In this document: positions 50,909-59,764 of the stretch, one piece after another
How the letters are laid out: every line of letters begins with the position of its first letter
How positions within the stretch are numbered: the first letter of the stretch is position 1
DNA from: Trebonia sp963843745
GTDB lineage: Bacteria > Actinomycetota > Actinomycetes > Streptosporangiales > Streptosporangiaceae
DNA: 64,000 nt
NCBI GenBank assembly: GCA_963843745.1
Contig: CAWJLP010000013.1
Coordinates: 62,001 to 126,000 of the forward strand
Direction of reading: 5' to 3'
The notes under the pieces: model-generated
What the model saw: only the letters and a program-made list of their open reading frames with translations
Told to the model about the DNA's origin: nothing
Databases searched by the model: none
Made by a program: the position numbers and the translations under genes

Positions 50909-51838
50909 TCAGCCCTTGACAGCTCCGGCGGTCAGCCCGCGGATGAAGTACCGCTGCAGAGCGAGGAACACGATGATGGGCAGGATCATGGTGATGAACC
51001 CGCCCGCGGTCGTGAGCTCCCAGCCCTGACCCAACTGGCCCTTGAGCTGGGTGAGCGCGACGGTGACCGGCTGGTTGTCGCCTGGTCCGATGAAGACCAG
51101 GGCGACCAGCAGGTCGTTCCAGACCCACAGGAACTGGAAGATCGCGAACGACGCCAGCGCAGGCACCGACATGGGGAGCACCAGGCGGTAGAAGGTCATG
51201 TAATGACTGGCCCCGTCCATTTTGGCGGACTCGATCACCGTCTTGGGCAAGGTCGACATGTAGTTGCGCAGGATGTAGATCGCCAGTGACATGCCAAAGC
51301 CGATATGGGCCAGCCACGCCGCGGGGAAGGTTCCGCTCAGTCCCAAGTCCTTGTAGATCTTCAGGATCGGGATGAAGGCCACGTAGGCCGGCACGACCAT
51401 CATGCTGACAATCCCCAGGAACAGGAATTCCCGGCCCCGGAACTGCATGAACGTGAACGCGTAGGCGGCGAAGCTGGCGATCAGGATCGGGATGAACGTT
51501 GCAGGCAATGTGATGGCGAGACTGTTGATGAACGCCTGCCCCATGTCGGTCGAGCCGCCCAGGGCCGTCTTGTAGTTCTGGAGCGTCAGGCTGCTCAGGG
51601 TCGAGGGGTGGACGATGACGCTCCACCACCCCGTGTTCGCGGCGGCATCGACGGTCCGGAACGAGGTGACCAGGGTGCCGATCAGCGGAATCAGCCACAG
51701 CAGGCAAAGGATGATGAGGACTGACTTCGTGATCCAGCCGGCCTTGGCCGGGTTGGCATCGAAGTGGGTCGCGGGCCTCCGGCGGCGGGCCCTCGGGGCC
51801 GGGGCCGCGGGTGCCTGGGTGGTGGCGGTGCCGGTCAT
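50909..51838 (-). CDS. Carbohydrate ABC transporter permease, MalG type
   Basis: The 309-residue inner-membrane protein has six predicted spans after a Pro/Arg-rich cytosolic N-terminus, and the ATPase-contact loop ESAKMDGASHYMTFYRLVLP (the EAA motif, about residues 206-225). It pairs with the MalF-type permease whose gene it overlaps by four bases. It would import a di- or oligosaccharide; the MsiK-type ATPase at 56698 is the likely energiser. Confidence 0.92.
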   Translation of the reverse strand: MTGTATTQAPAAPAPRARRRRPATHFDANPAKAGWITKSVLIILCLLWLIPLIGTLVTSFRTVDAAANTGWWSVIVHPSTLSSLTLQNYKTALGGSTDMGQAFINSLAITLPATFIPILIASFAAYAFTFMQFRGREFLFLGIVSMMVVPAYVAFIPILKIYKDLGLSGTFPAAWLAHIGFGMSLAIYILRNYMSTLPKTVIESAKMDGASHYMTFYRLVLPMSVPALASFAIFQFLWVWNDLLVALVFIGPGDNQPVTVALTQLKGQLGQGWELTTAGGFITMILPIIVFLALQRYFIRGLTAGAVKG

Positions 51839-52815
51839 GTGGCCTCCTCGGTCCGGAAGTGCTTCACCTGGTACCAGATGATCGGAATCACGGCGATCAT
51901 CAGGATGACGACGATCGCCGAGGCGGCGCCATAGTTGAAGAACGTGCTGATCTGGGTCCAGAACTGATTTCCCAGCACATCGGTATTAAAGGACCCGCCG
52001 GTCGTGACGTAGACAATGTTGAAGATCTTCATCACGGTGATGGTCACGGTGATGAAAACGGTGACGATTGTGCCGCGGATCTGGGGAATGACGACCCGGG
52101 CGAAGATCTGCCGTTCGCTCGCCCCGTCCATCCGGGCGGCCTCGATCGTGTCAACTGGAACGCTCTTGACCGCCGCCGAGAGGAGCACCATAGAGAAGCC
52201 AACCTGAGCCCACAACAGGATCACCATCAGTAGCAGGCTGTTGAGGTGGAAGTTACTCGACTCCAGCCATGCCACGGGGCCCTTGTGGAAGATGCTGCCA
52301 ATGGCGTTCAGGAGGCCGATCTGCTCAGAGCCCTTGGGCTCGGCGTCGTAGATGAACCGCCACACGGTCGCTGCCCCGACAAAACTGACTGCCATCGGCA
52401 GGAAGATCACCGTCTTTGCGGTCTTCTCGCCGCGGGGGCCGAGCCGGTCGGCGAGCACGGCGACTGCCAGGCCCACGACCACGCACGCTGCCGGGACGAT
52501 GGCGATCCAGAGCAGCGTGTTGAACAGCGTCTCCCTGAAGGCAGAAGACCCGAACAGGCTCCGGTAGTTGGCGACGCCGACCCAGTTGCGCGAGAAGTTG
52601 TCCTTGAAGCTGTTGATGACCGTCAGGACCGCCGGGTAGACGAGGTACACCACGATGGCGGCGAACGCAGGAAGTATGTACAGATAGGGCTTGACCTTGT
52701 CCTCCCAGCTGCCGGGAAGGCGCTCGGAGATCCAGTTGAGGACCCAGAACAGCAGCAACGCGGCTCCGATACCTGCCGCCACGGTGATCAGCGCGGTCAG
52801 CGTCTTTGCGAGCAC
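51835..52815 (-). CDS. Carbohydrate ABC transporter permease, MalF type
   Basis: The 326-residue protein has several predicted membrane spans and the EAA loop EAARMDGASERQIFARVVIP (about 225-244). The GTG start at 52815 follows GGGAGT. The N-terminal segment with an extra span (LLLFWVLNWISERLPG) is longer than in most MalF-type permeases. It follows a strong hairpin after the binding-protein gene and overlaps the MalG-type gene by four bases. Confidence 0.92.
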   Translation of the reverse strand: MLAKTLTALITVAAGIGAALLLFWVLNWISERLPGSWEDKVKPYLYILPAFAAIVVYLVYPAVLTVINSFKDNFSRNWVGVANYRSLFGSSAFRETLFNTLLWIAIVPAACVVVGLAVAVLADRLGPRGEKTAKTVIFLPMAVSFVGAATVWRFIYDAEPKGSEQIGLLNAIGSIFHKGPVAWLESSNFHLNSLLLMVILLWAQVGFSMVLLSAAVKSVPVDTIEAARMDGASERQIFARVVIPQIRGTIVTVFITVTITVMKIFNIVYVTTGGSFNTDVLGNQFWTQISTFFNYGAASAIVVILMIAVIPIIWYQVKHFRTEEAT

Positions 52816-52865
52816 GGGTGGACTCCCTTCAGTTCGGGGATGCGGCGACTATGCCTGACCGGCCG

Positions 52866-52900
52866 GACCTGGGGCGCGGGCGCCGCCCGCGCCCCAGGTC
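52866..52900 (-). terminator. Strong intra-operon hairpin between binding-protein and permease genes
   Basis: A 16-base perfect stem (52866-52881 with 52885-52900) with a 3-base loop lies 15 bases after the binding-protein stop. No U-tract follows. In similar operons such hairpins allow partial read-through or protect the upstream mRNA, giving more binding protein than permease. Confidence 0.75.
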
Positions 52901-52914
52901 TCATCGGTCCCTTG

Positions 52915-54234
52915 CTAAGACGCTGAGGCCGGCCAGGTCTGGTCGATGTTCGCCAGGGCGGTACTGATGCTTTCCTGGTTACCGATCCAGGCGGTCATCT
53001 GACTCCAGAACGATCCGGCGCCGACCTGGGCCGGCATTGCGTCGGAGCCGTCGAAGAGGAAGTTGTCTGCGTGGTACATGATGTCGGCGACACTTCGAGT
53101 CGTGTTGTTGGGGTAGAGAGACGCGTCGAAGTTCTTGAATGGCGAGATGAACGAGCTGGTTGGCGCGGCATCGTCGCCGATCTGGGGCTGGGACAGCAGC
53201 TTGACGACGGTCTTCACGTTGTCCGAATCGTTGAGCATTGTCACCATGTCACCGCCACCTTCGACGGGGTTCTGTCCGCCGGCCGTCGCGGGCGGGAATC
53301 CGAACACTCCTACGGAGCTGTCCAGGCTGGACTGGACGGTCTTCGGGAAGAAGCCCGTGATGAAGGACCCCTGCATGTACATCCAGCACTTCGGGGTCGG
53401 GGTAGTGAACAGCCCGTTGCCGGCGACGTCGAAACCGGTGCTGTCGATCGAGCTACGACCGCCATAGGCGTTGCCGGGGGTGAACAGCATCTGCGCGAAC
53501 TGCGACGCGACGCTGTTGACCTGCGGCGACACAAACTTGATCTTGTGCGTCACCCACTGGTTGTAGGCCGCGGGTCCGTAATCCTTCATCATCAGGGTCT
53601 CGAACCAGTCCGTCGCCGGCCACCCCGGGGAACCGCCTGGGGAGGCGACGCCCATGCACCACGGTGCGGTGCTGCCCTTGGCTTTCATCTGGTTCATGAG
53701 GGACATGAGGGCGGGGATCGACGTCGGGGTCTGCCACCCGGCCGCGGTCCACGCCGGCTTGTTGTACCAGACCAGCCCCTTGACGTTGGCGCTCCCGAGG
53801 AGGCCGTAGAGCTGACCGTTGATCGTGCCTGCCTGGAGCATCCCTGGCACCATGTTCTGTTCCAGCGAGCTCATGTCGACCACTGAATTCAGCGGCTTGA
53901 CGGCACCAAGGCTCTCCATCTGCGCCACCACGCCGGGCTGAGGGATGTAGGCGATGTCGGGGGCGTTGCCGGCCTGGATCTTTGTGATGATCAGCTGGTT
54001 GATGTTGGAGACTGTTGACCACTTGATCTGGATTTTAGACCCCATGGCCTTGAGTTCTGCGTTGAGCTTCTTCTCCAGCCCTGCCTGGACGGGCGGGTCC
54101 ACGCTCGACCAGATCGTGACAGTGGTGCTGTTGCTGCCACTCCCGCCTCCGCTACTACACGCGGTCAGGGTAAGACCGGCGCCGACTAGCAACGCCGCAC
54201 CGAGCAGCGTAATTCTGTGTACCTGGCTCCTCAT
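52915..54234 (-). CDS. Carbohydrate ABC transporter substrate-binding lipoprotein
   Basis: The 439-residue family-1 solute-binding protein has a lipoprotein signal (ALLVGAGLTLTAC, lipobox LTAC, Cys at about residue 26), a Ser/Gly linker and domains with WSSVDPPVQAGLEKKLNAEL, GNAPDIAYIPQPGVVAQMES and VWYNKPAWTAAGW. It would capture an oligosaccharide outside the membrane. ATG at 54234 has GAGGAG upstream, and three LacI-type sites (54271-54326) lie in its promoter region. First gene of the operon that continues with the two permeases. Confidence 0.92.
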   Translation of the reverse strand: MRSQVHRITLLGAALLVGAGLTLTACSSGGGSGSNSTTVTIWSSVDPPVQAGLEKKLNAELKAMGSKIQIKWSTVSNINQLIITKIQAGNAPDIAYIPQPGVVAQMESLGAVKPLNSVVDMSSLEQNMVPGMLQAGTINGQLYGLLGSANVKGLVWYNKPAWTAAGWQTPTSIPALMSLMNQMKAKGSTAPWCMGVASPGGSPGWPATDWFETLMMKDYGPAAYNQWVTHKIKFVSPQVNSVASQFAQMLFTPGNAYGGRSSIDSTGFDVAGNGLFTTPTPKCWMYMQGSFITGFFPKTVQSSLDSSVGVFGFPPATAGGQNPVEGGGDMVTMLNDSDNVKTVVKLLSQPQIGDDAAPTSSFISPFKNFDASLYPNNTTRSVADIMYHADNFLFDGSDAMPAQVGAGSFWSQMTAWIGNQESISTALANIDQTWPASAS

Positions 54235-54270
54235 GACGCTCCTCAGCTGTCGGGGCCTCCAGTGCGTGGC

Positions 54271-54326
54271 TGATTCGATTCAAATGTGATAGAAACACAA
54301 CTGAATCGAATCAGTGAATCGAATCA
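54271..54326. promoter_or_regulatory. Three LacI-type operator copies in the divergent region
   Basis: TGATTCGATTCA (54271-54282) and two direct copies of its complement TGAATCGAATCA (54302-54313, 54315-54326) lie between the binding-protein gene and the divergent LacI gene. The same 12-mer occurs as a perfect inverted pair at 56562-56597. Position and repetition argue for binding by the LacI protein encoded at 54421. Confidence 0.75.
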
Positions 54327-54420
54327 GTGAGATCATCCTGCTGACGAGGTTGGCTGTCAAGGCTCCCTCCGGCGAGAATCGACTGATTGTGTCCAGAGCG
54401 TGACGACTGAGGAGATCCAG

Positions 54421-55485
54421 GTGACGATCGGCGGAAAGGTGACGCTCCGTGATGTCGCGGAGCGCGCGGGGGTTTCCCGCACCACTGCCTCCTACATCCT
54501 CAACGGATTGTCCGGGCAGACGGGAATCTCACCGGACACCGAGAGGCGGGTCCGGGAAGTCGCCGACGCCCTCGGCTACCGGCCCAACCGCAATGCCCGA
54601 AGCCTCCGCACGGCAACAACCACGACCATCGGGGTGATCACCGACTACGTCGCCAGCGGCATGTTCTCCAGCGAGATGCTCGCCGGGGCCAACATGGCCG
54701 CCCGGCGCGCGGACCACCTGCTGGTGATCGGTGAGAGCGAGGGCGACGCCAACGCTCGAGACCTGCTCATCAACGAGATGATCGACCGGCAGGTCGACGG
54801 GATCATCTACGCTACCCGCACGGCCCTGCGCACCGAGTTCCCGGCGCGGCTCGCGGGCACCCGGGCAGTCATGCTCAACTGCTACGACCCCGATCGCCCC
54901 GTGCCCTCGATCCTCCCAGACGACCGGATGGGAGGCCGCGGCGCAGCCGACATCCTGCTGGCTGCCGGGGTCTCCGCCGACGTCTTCACCGTCGGCGAGG
55001 CCCCCGACAACCACGGTGTCGCGGGTCCACGGCGGCTGGCCGGGATCCGGGAGCGGTTCGCCGAGGAAGGTCATGCCATTGCCGGCTCGATCGAATGCCT
55101 GTGGGAGCCAGGACCCACCTATGACGCCGTGCTGGAGTGGCTCAGCCGAGGGAACCGGCCTAAGGGACTTATCTGCATGAACGACCGCGCTGCGGTCGGC
55201 GCATACCAGGCGCTACGCGACCAGGGACTGGATATTCCCGGCGACGTATCCGTCGTATCCTTCGACGGATCGGCGGTGGCCTCGTGGCTGCGACCCCGTG
55301 CCGTATCGATCGTTCTGCCGCTGCGAAGCATGGGTGCGCTTGCTGTCGAGCTGCTGCTTGGCGGTCCGGATCAGACGGGTTCCGGTCACTATGGAGACCC
55401 AGACCAGGGCGGCGTCCACCTGGTCCCGATGCCGGTGCTTGCAGGCGATTCCGTCCGCGCGACACGGAAGGGCCACGATGCTTGA
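54421..55485 (+). CDS. LacI-family regulator of the oligosaccharide locus
   Basis: The 354-residue protein has a LacI helix-turn-helix (VTLRDVAERAGVSRTTASYI, about residues 7-26) and a ligand-binding core (TIGVITDYVASGMFSSEMLA, GLICMNDRAAVGAYQALRDQ, VSVVSFDGSAVASWLRP). GTG at 54421 is eight bases after GAGGAG; the open frame allows a GTG seven codons earlier with a poorer site. The gene overlaps the downstream hydrolase by eight bases. It probably represses the divergent transport operon and the MsiK gene in the absence of a sugar. Confidence 0.9.
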   Translation: MTIGGKVTLRDVAERAGVSRTTASYILNGLSGQTGISPDTERRVREVADALGYRPNRNARSLRTATTTTIGVITDYVASGMFSSEMLAGANMAARRADHLLVIGESEGDANARDLLINEMIDRQVDGIIYATRTALRTEFPARLAGTRAVMLNCYDPDRPVPSILPDDRMGGRGAADILLAAGVSADVFTVGEAPDNHGVAGPRRLAGIRERFAEEGHAIAGSIECLWEPGPTYDAVLEWLSRGNRPKGLICMNDRAAVGAYQALRDQGLDIPGDVSVVSFDGSAVASWLRPRAVSIVLPLRSMGALAVELLLGGPDQTGSGHYGDPDQGGVHLVPMPVLAGDSVRATRKGHDA

Positions 55486-56485
55486 CCTCCCCGACCAGTG
55501 GGTGTGGGACTTCTGGGTAACCCGGGCGCAGGGAACCTTTCACGGGTTCTTCCTCAAGGCCCCCCGCGCTCTGGGAGATCCCGAGAGACGCCATAGCAAC
55601 TCATCGGTCGGACATGCGGTGTCAGCGGATCTGACCGCCTGGAGCTTCCTCCCGGACTCAGCGGTGCCGCAACGTCAGCCCGCCTTTGACGATCTAGCTG
55701 TCTGGACAGGATGCGTTGTCGCCGATCCCGCCGGCGGGTGGCGAATGTTCACCACCGGCATCTCAGTCGCCGATGATGGCCTCGTACAACGGATCGGGAC
55801 CTCCTGGTCTCCCGACTTGATCACGTGGCAACGCGAACCCGCTCCTGTCTTGGAGGCCGACAAACGGTGGTATGCCACGCGAGAGACCGGGCAGCGCCAG
55901 ACCCACTGGCGTGATCCTTGGGTTTTTCAGGCAGGCGGGATCTGGCACCTGGTGGCGACAGCGAAGTCTGCGATCACGGGCACCGCGGTCGTTGCGCACG
56001 CCGTCTCGCCCGACCTAGTTGAGTGGGAGATCCGGCCGCCGCTGAGCGTCCCCAGCCGCCGCTTCGCATGGGGGGAGGTGATCACGGTCATGCCGGTACT
56101 AGGGCAATGGGCGCTGGTGTTCTCCTGCATGTCGGACCAGATGCCGCATGACCCGCCTGGCGCGGGCGGGGTGTGGTCGATGCCTGTGCCTGAATTGGCG
56201 TTCACCACGGTCAACGAGTACTCGGAGCCGATTCTCGACCTCGACGACGCCGTCCGGCTCACATCGGATCATCTCTACGCCGGAAGGCCGGTGACGATAA
56301 GCGATCACGAGGCCCGGTTTCTCGCCTTCCGGCACCACGACGAGGGTGGGAGATTCGTAGGGGGCGTGATCGACCCGCTGGAGCTCGAATGGCTAGCTGA
56401 TGGCGCCGGGCTCCGGCTCGTAGACGCCGATTGGCGGCCACGCTTCGACGCGGCGGGCCCCCAGGCTGAGCAGCACTCGGCTTAA
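55478..56485 (+). CDS. GH32/GH43-superfamily glycoside hydrolase, probable beta-fructosidase-like enzyme
   Basis: The 335-residue protein has the five-bladed-propeller pattern of clan GH-F/J enzymes: VWDFWVT with candidate nucleophile Asp11, SNSSVGHAVSADLTAWSFLP, HWRDPWVF with Asp146, and FAWGEVITV with Glu200. These match the Asp/Asp/Glu triad, but the motifs deviate from classical GH32 (WMNDPNG), so the exact linkage is uncertain. No signal peptide. The ATG at 55478 overlaps the LacI stop by eight bases. Confidence 0.75.
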   Translation: MLDLPDQWVWDFWVTRAQGTFHGFFLKAPRALGDPERRHSNSSVGHAVSADLTAWSFLPDSAVPQRQPAFDDLAVWTGCVVADPAGGWRMFTTGISVADDGLVQRIGTSWSPDLITWQREPAPVLEADKRWYATRETGQRQTHWRDPWVFQAGGIWHLVATAKSAITGTAVVAHAVSPDLVEWEIRPPLSVPSRRFAWGEVITVMPVLGQWALVFSCMSDQMPHDPPGAGGVWSMPVPELAFTTVNEYSEPILDLDDAVRLTSDHLYAGRPVTISDHEARFLAFRHHDEGGRFVGGVIDPLELEWLADGAGLRLVDADWRPRFDAAGPQAEQHSA

Positions 56486-56528
56486 GAAACCGGCGCTAGA
56501 CCCTATGAACAGCCGGTCCGGTGCCCTC

Positions 56529-56557
56529 TTGACAGGCAACTTTTTCAGCAGGATGAT
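56529..56557 (+). promoter_or_regulatory. Possible promoter of the MsiK-type ATPase gene
   Basis: TTGACA (56529-56534) is followed after 17 bases by GATGAT (56552-56557), a weak -10. The operator pair begins five bases further, where a bound repressor would block transcription. Confidence 0.45.
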
Positions 56558-56561
56558 CTCG

Positions 56562-56597
56562 CTGATTCGATTCAGATGCACGCCTGAATCGAATCAG
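56562..56597. promoter_or_regulatory. Perfect inverted operator pair upstream of the MsiK-type gene
   Basis: CTGATTCGATTCAG (56562-56575) and its exact reverse complement (56584-56597) are separated by eight bases. The 12-base core is identical to the sites at 54271-54326, linking both promoters to one regulator. Confidence 0.75.
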
Positions 56598-56697
56598 GAC
56601 ACTCACTGGAGGCTCCGACAGCTGAGGACACTTATGAGGAGCCACCCGCTTCACTTCGGATCGTCCGGCACGTTCCTGCCGGTGGAGGGAGAACGTC

Positions 56698-57780
56698 ATG
56701 GCCGTAGTTAGGTTCGAGAAGGCGCAGCGCTGGTATCCGGGTGCAGACATCCCCGCTGTTCCCGGTATAGATCTCGAGATCGGCGACGGCGAGTTCATGG
56801 TCCTGGTGGGACCGTCCGGCTGCGGCAAATCCACCACCCTGCGAATGCTCGCCGGACTTGAGGAAGTGAACGAAGGCAAGATCTTCATCGGCGACCGCGA
56901 GATCACCACCCTGCCGCCCAAAGACCGCGACATTGCCATGGTCTTCCAGAACTACGCCCTCTACCCCCACATGACCGTGGAAGACAACATGGCATTCGCC
57001 TTGAAGATTGCGAAGGTCCCCGCTGAAGAGCGCAAGCAGCGGGTCCTCACGGCAGCGAAGATGCTTGGCCTCACTGAGTATCTCGAGCGCAAGCCCAAGG
57101 CGCTGTCTGGCGGTCAGCGCCAGCGCGTGGCGATGGGGCGCGCAATCGTGCGCAGTCCGCAGGTCTTTTGCATGGATGAGCCGCTGTCGAACCTCGACGC
57201 CAAGATGCGCGTCCAGACCCGTGCCGACATCGCCAAGCTCCAGTCCGACCTTGGCACCACCACTGTCTACGTGACGCACGACCAGGTCGAGGCCATGACC
57301 ATGGGTGACCGGGTGGCGGTGATGAACTTGGGTGAGCTTCAGCAGGTGGACACGCCGCTCCGCCTTTACGACCACCCAGACAACCTGTTCGTGGCCGGCT
57401 TCATCGGCTCACCCCAGATGAACCTCATGGAGGCCGTGCTGGTGGAAGGCAAGGCCAAGATCGGTGACTACTTTATGCCGGTCGATCTCGCGCCGCAGAA
57501 GAAAATGCCGGGCAAGGTCACGGTAGGCGTCCGTCCGGAGGCCTGGCGTGTGGTGTCGGACGGCGCCGGCGGGCTCCCCGTGGCAGTGACCGTGGTCGAG
57601 GACCTAGGCGCTGACGCCTACGTGCATGGCTCAAGCGAGGTGGAGGGAACCCCCAGCACGGTGATCGTGCGGGTGAGCGAACGGGGCTCGGTCAAGAAGG
57701 GGGATGTTATTCATGTGACAACGGACCCCCGCAACGTTCACATCTTCGACACTGTTACAGGACAGCGGCTCTCGGACTGA
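56698..57780 (+). CDS. MsiK/UgpC-type multiple-sugar ABC transporter ATPase
   Basis: The 360-residue ATPase has Walker A GPSGCGKSTT, Q-loop VFQNYALYPHM, signature LSGGQRQR, Walker B VFCMDEPLSNLD and H-loop VYVTHDQVEAMTM, plus the C-terminal regulatory OB-fold domain. In actinobacteria one such ATPase often serves several sugar transporters. ATG at 56698 follows GGAGGGAG. The shared operator with the binding-protein promoter suggests that it powers the permeases at 50909-52815. Confidence 0.93.
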   Translation: MAVVRFEKAQRWYPGADIPAVPGIDLEIGDGEFMVLVGPSGCGKSTTLRMLAGLEEVNEGKIFIGDREITTLPPKDRDIAMVFQNYALYPHMTVEDNMAFALKIAKVPAEERKQRVLTAAKMLGLTEYLERKPKALSGGQRQRVAMGRAIVRSPQVFCMDEPLSNLDAKMRVQTRADIAKLQSDLGTTTVYVTHDQVEAMTMGDRVAVMNLGELQQVDTPLRLYDHPDNLFVAGFIGSPQMNLMEAVLVEGKAKIGDYFMPVDLAPQKKMPGKVTVGVRPEAWRVVSDGAGGLPVAVTVVEDLGADAYVHGSSEVEGTPSTVIVRVSERGSVKKGDVIHVTTDPRNVHIFDTVTGQRLSD

Positions 57781-57889
57781 GCGCGGTCGCTTGACGCATG
57801 ACCGGCTCGCCAGCACTCGGCTGATCGCCAGAGACCGGCTGGGCGCGCTTGCTCCGTCGCTGCTGTCCGTCGAGACCTCGGACCTTCGA

Positions 57890-58238
57890 ATCGTTTTCGA
57901 GGTGGGCGCCGCGACGCCGGCAAGCAGCTGGTAATCGGCCTGCGGCCCGAGCACCTGCCCCCGGAGAGCGCCGACAGCACCGGGCCGAAGCTGGCCGGCA
58001 ACGTCGAACTGGTCGAGGTGCTCGGCTCGGAGCAGGTGGTCCACTTCACCATCGACGCGAACCAGGTGCTGGCCGAAGGGGCGGTCGGCAAGGACGAGAC
58101 GGCGGTCAAGTCCGGACAGTGAGTTGCCCGTGTGGCCGCCAAGTCCCCGTCAAGCCCGGCGATAAGCCGGCCTTCGCGGTGAGCATCAAAGACATGAAGT
58201 TCTTCGCCGAGGCGGCCGGGGTGGCGATCCGCTCGTAA
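57890..58238 (+). pseudogene. C-terminal remnant of a second MsiK-type ATPase
   Basis: The plus strand reads KQLVIGLRPEHLPPESADST and KLAGNVELVEVLGSEQVVHF, then after frameshifts VPVKPGDKPAFAVSIKDMKF to GVAIRS at 58238. These are the C-terminal domain segments of UgpC/MsiK proteins. The ATPase domain is missing. The neighbourhood with an intact MsiK-type gene 100 bases upstream suggests a former tandem pair or rearrangement. Confidence 0.65.
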
Positions 58239-58277
58239 CCAGCTGAGCAAGGTTGGCAAGAGAGGCGGCGTGGTTTC

Positions 58278-59547
58278 GTGAGGTTCGTCTTCAGCCCGCC
58301 CGCCGACGAGGCGGCGGGCCTGCTGACCTTGCCATTCGATGAGCCGCTCGAGCAGTGGCAGGACGAGCGGCTCATCGAGATCCGTCAGGCCGGGCCGTCC
58401 CGGCACGTGGTCCGGTTCGTCGCCGACGGCGGCGTGCTCTACGCGCTGAAGTCCATCAGCGAACGGCTGGCCCGGCGCGAGTACCGGCTGCTCCGTGCGC
58501 TCGCCGAGCTCAACGTGCCCGCGGTCGAGGTCGTCGGCATCGTCGTCGACCGCGGGCCGGACCTGGACGCGATCCTGGTGACCCGGTTTCTCAAGTACTC
58601 GACCACGTACCGGGCGCTGTTCTCCGGTCCGCGTCGGGCAGCCGACTGACCGGCCGCTCGACGCGCTGGTGGAGCTCCTGGTCCGGTTGCACCTGTCCGG
58701 GTTCTTCTGGGGCGACTGCTCGCTGTCGAACACGCCGTTCCGCTACGACGCCGGCACGCTCGCGGCCTACCTGGTCGACACGGAGACCAGCGAGCAGCAC
58801 CCGTCCCTGTCGGACGGGCAGCGGCTGATGGACATCGAGCTCGCCATCGAACGGACCGGCGGGGAGTTGCTCGACCTCGAGGCGGGCGGACTGCTGCCGG
58901 CGGAAGTCGACCCGCTGTCCTTCGGCGAGGAGCTCAGCCGCCGGTACGACGCGCTGTGGGATGAGCTGACCAGGGAGGAGAAGCTGCACCCGCAGGAGCA
59001 GCGCTACCGGATCGCGGAGCGGCTGCGCAGGCTCAACGCCCTCGGCTTCGATGCCGACGAGCTTGAGCTGATCAGCACGCCGGACGGCAACAAGCTGCGG
59101 ATACGGACCAAGGTCGCCGCAGCGGGACAGCACAGCGCACAGCTGTTCCGGCTGACGGGGATCAGTGCGGACGAGCACCAGGCCAAGAGGCTGCTCAACG
59201 ACATCGCCAGCTTCCGCGGCTACCTGGAGCAGAAGAGCGACCAGCCGATGTCGGAGACCGTTGCGGGCCGCCGGTGGCTGGAGGAGGTCTACGATCGCGT
59301 GGTGGCGAAGATCCCGGCCGGGCTGCGGGGCCGGCTCGCGCCACCGGAGATCTTCCACGAGGTACTCGAGCACCGCTGGTACCTGTCCGAGCGGGCGGGC
59401 CAGGACGTCGGGACCACAGCGGCGGCCATGTCCTACTTCGAGACTGTGCTGCCGCACGCGCCAGACCCGCTCACCGCGGCGCTGGACGGCGCGGAAGCGG
59501 ACCCATCGCCCTGGCCGTCCCCGTCCCTGCCTCCAGGGGAGAGCTAA
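58278..59547 (+). pseudogene. DUF4032-type protein (kinase-like lipopolysaccharide kinase fold), frameshifted
   Basis: Frame one (from GTG 58278; RFVFSPPADEAAGLLTLPFD) runs to ALFSGPRRAAD and stops; the continuation (LVELLVRLHLSGFFWGDCSL, then SNTPFRYDAGTLAAYLVDTE) lies in the next frame to 59547. The GDCSLSNT segment resembles the catalytic loop of kinase-like folds followed by the DUF4032 C-terminal domain. One insertion in about 58600-58668 explains the break. Rejoined length is about 420 residues, normal for the family. Confidence 0.75.
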
Positions 59548-59725
59548 GGCGTCGCCGGAACGAACGGGTCGTGCTTGGCCTGCCGCGGCACCACCAAGCC
59601 CCGGCGCGGACGCTGCGCCGTGTCCAGTCGCCAGCAGACGATGCAGAAGCCGTAGCCGATGGCGGCGGCGAGCCGTTACACGCGCTGCCCGCCATGACTG
59701 TTCGCCGGATCAGTATGAGATGTCA

Positions 59726-59741
59726 GGCCGCCCGGGCGGCC
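59726..59741 (-). terminator. Palindrome downstream of sucrose phosphorylase
   Basis: GGCCGCCCGGGCGGCC is a perfect 16-bp palindrome 24 bases after the sucrose phosphorylase stop. As RNA it would form a 6-bp G/C stem with a 4-base loop; a weak terminator is the simplest reading. Confidence 0.4.
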
Positions 59742-59764
59742 GGGGCAGCCGCCTGCCTTGCTGC

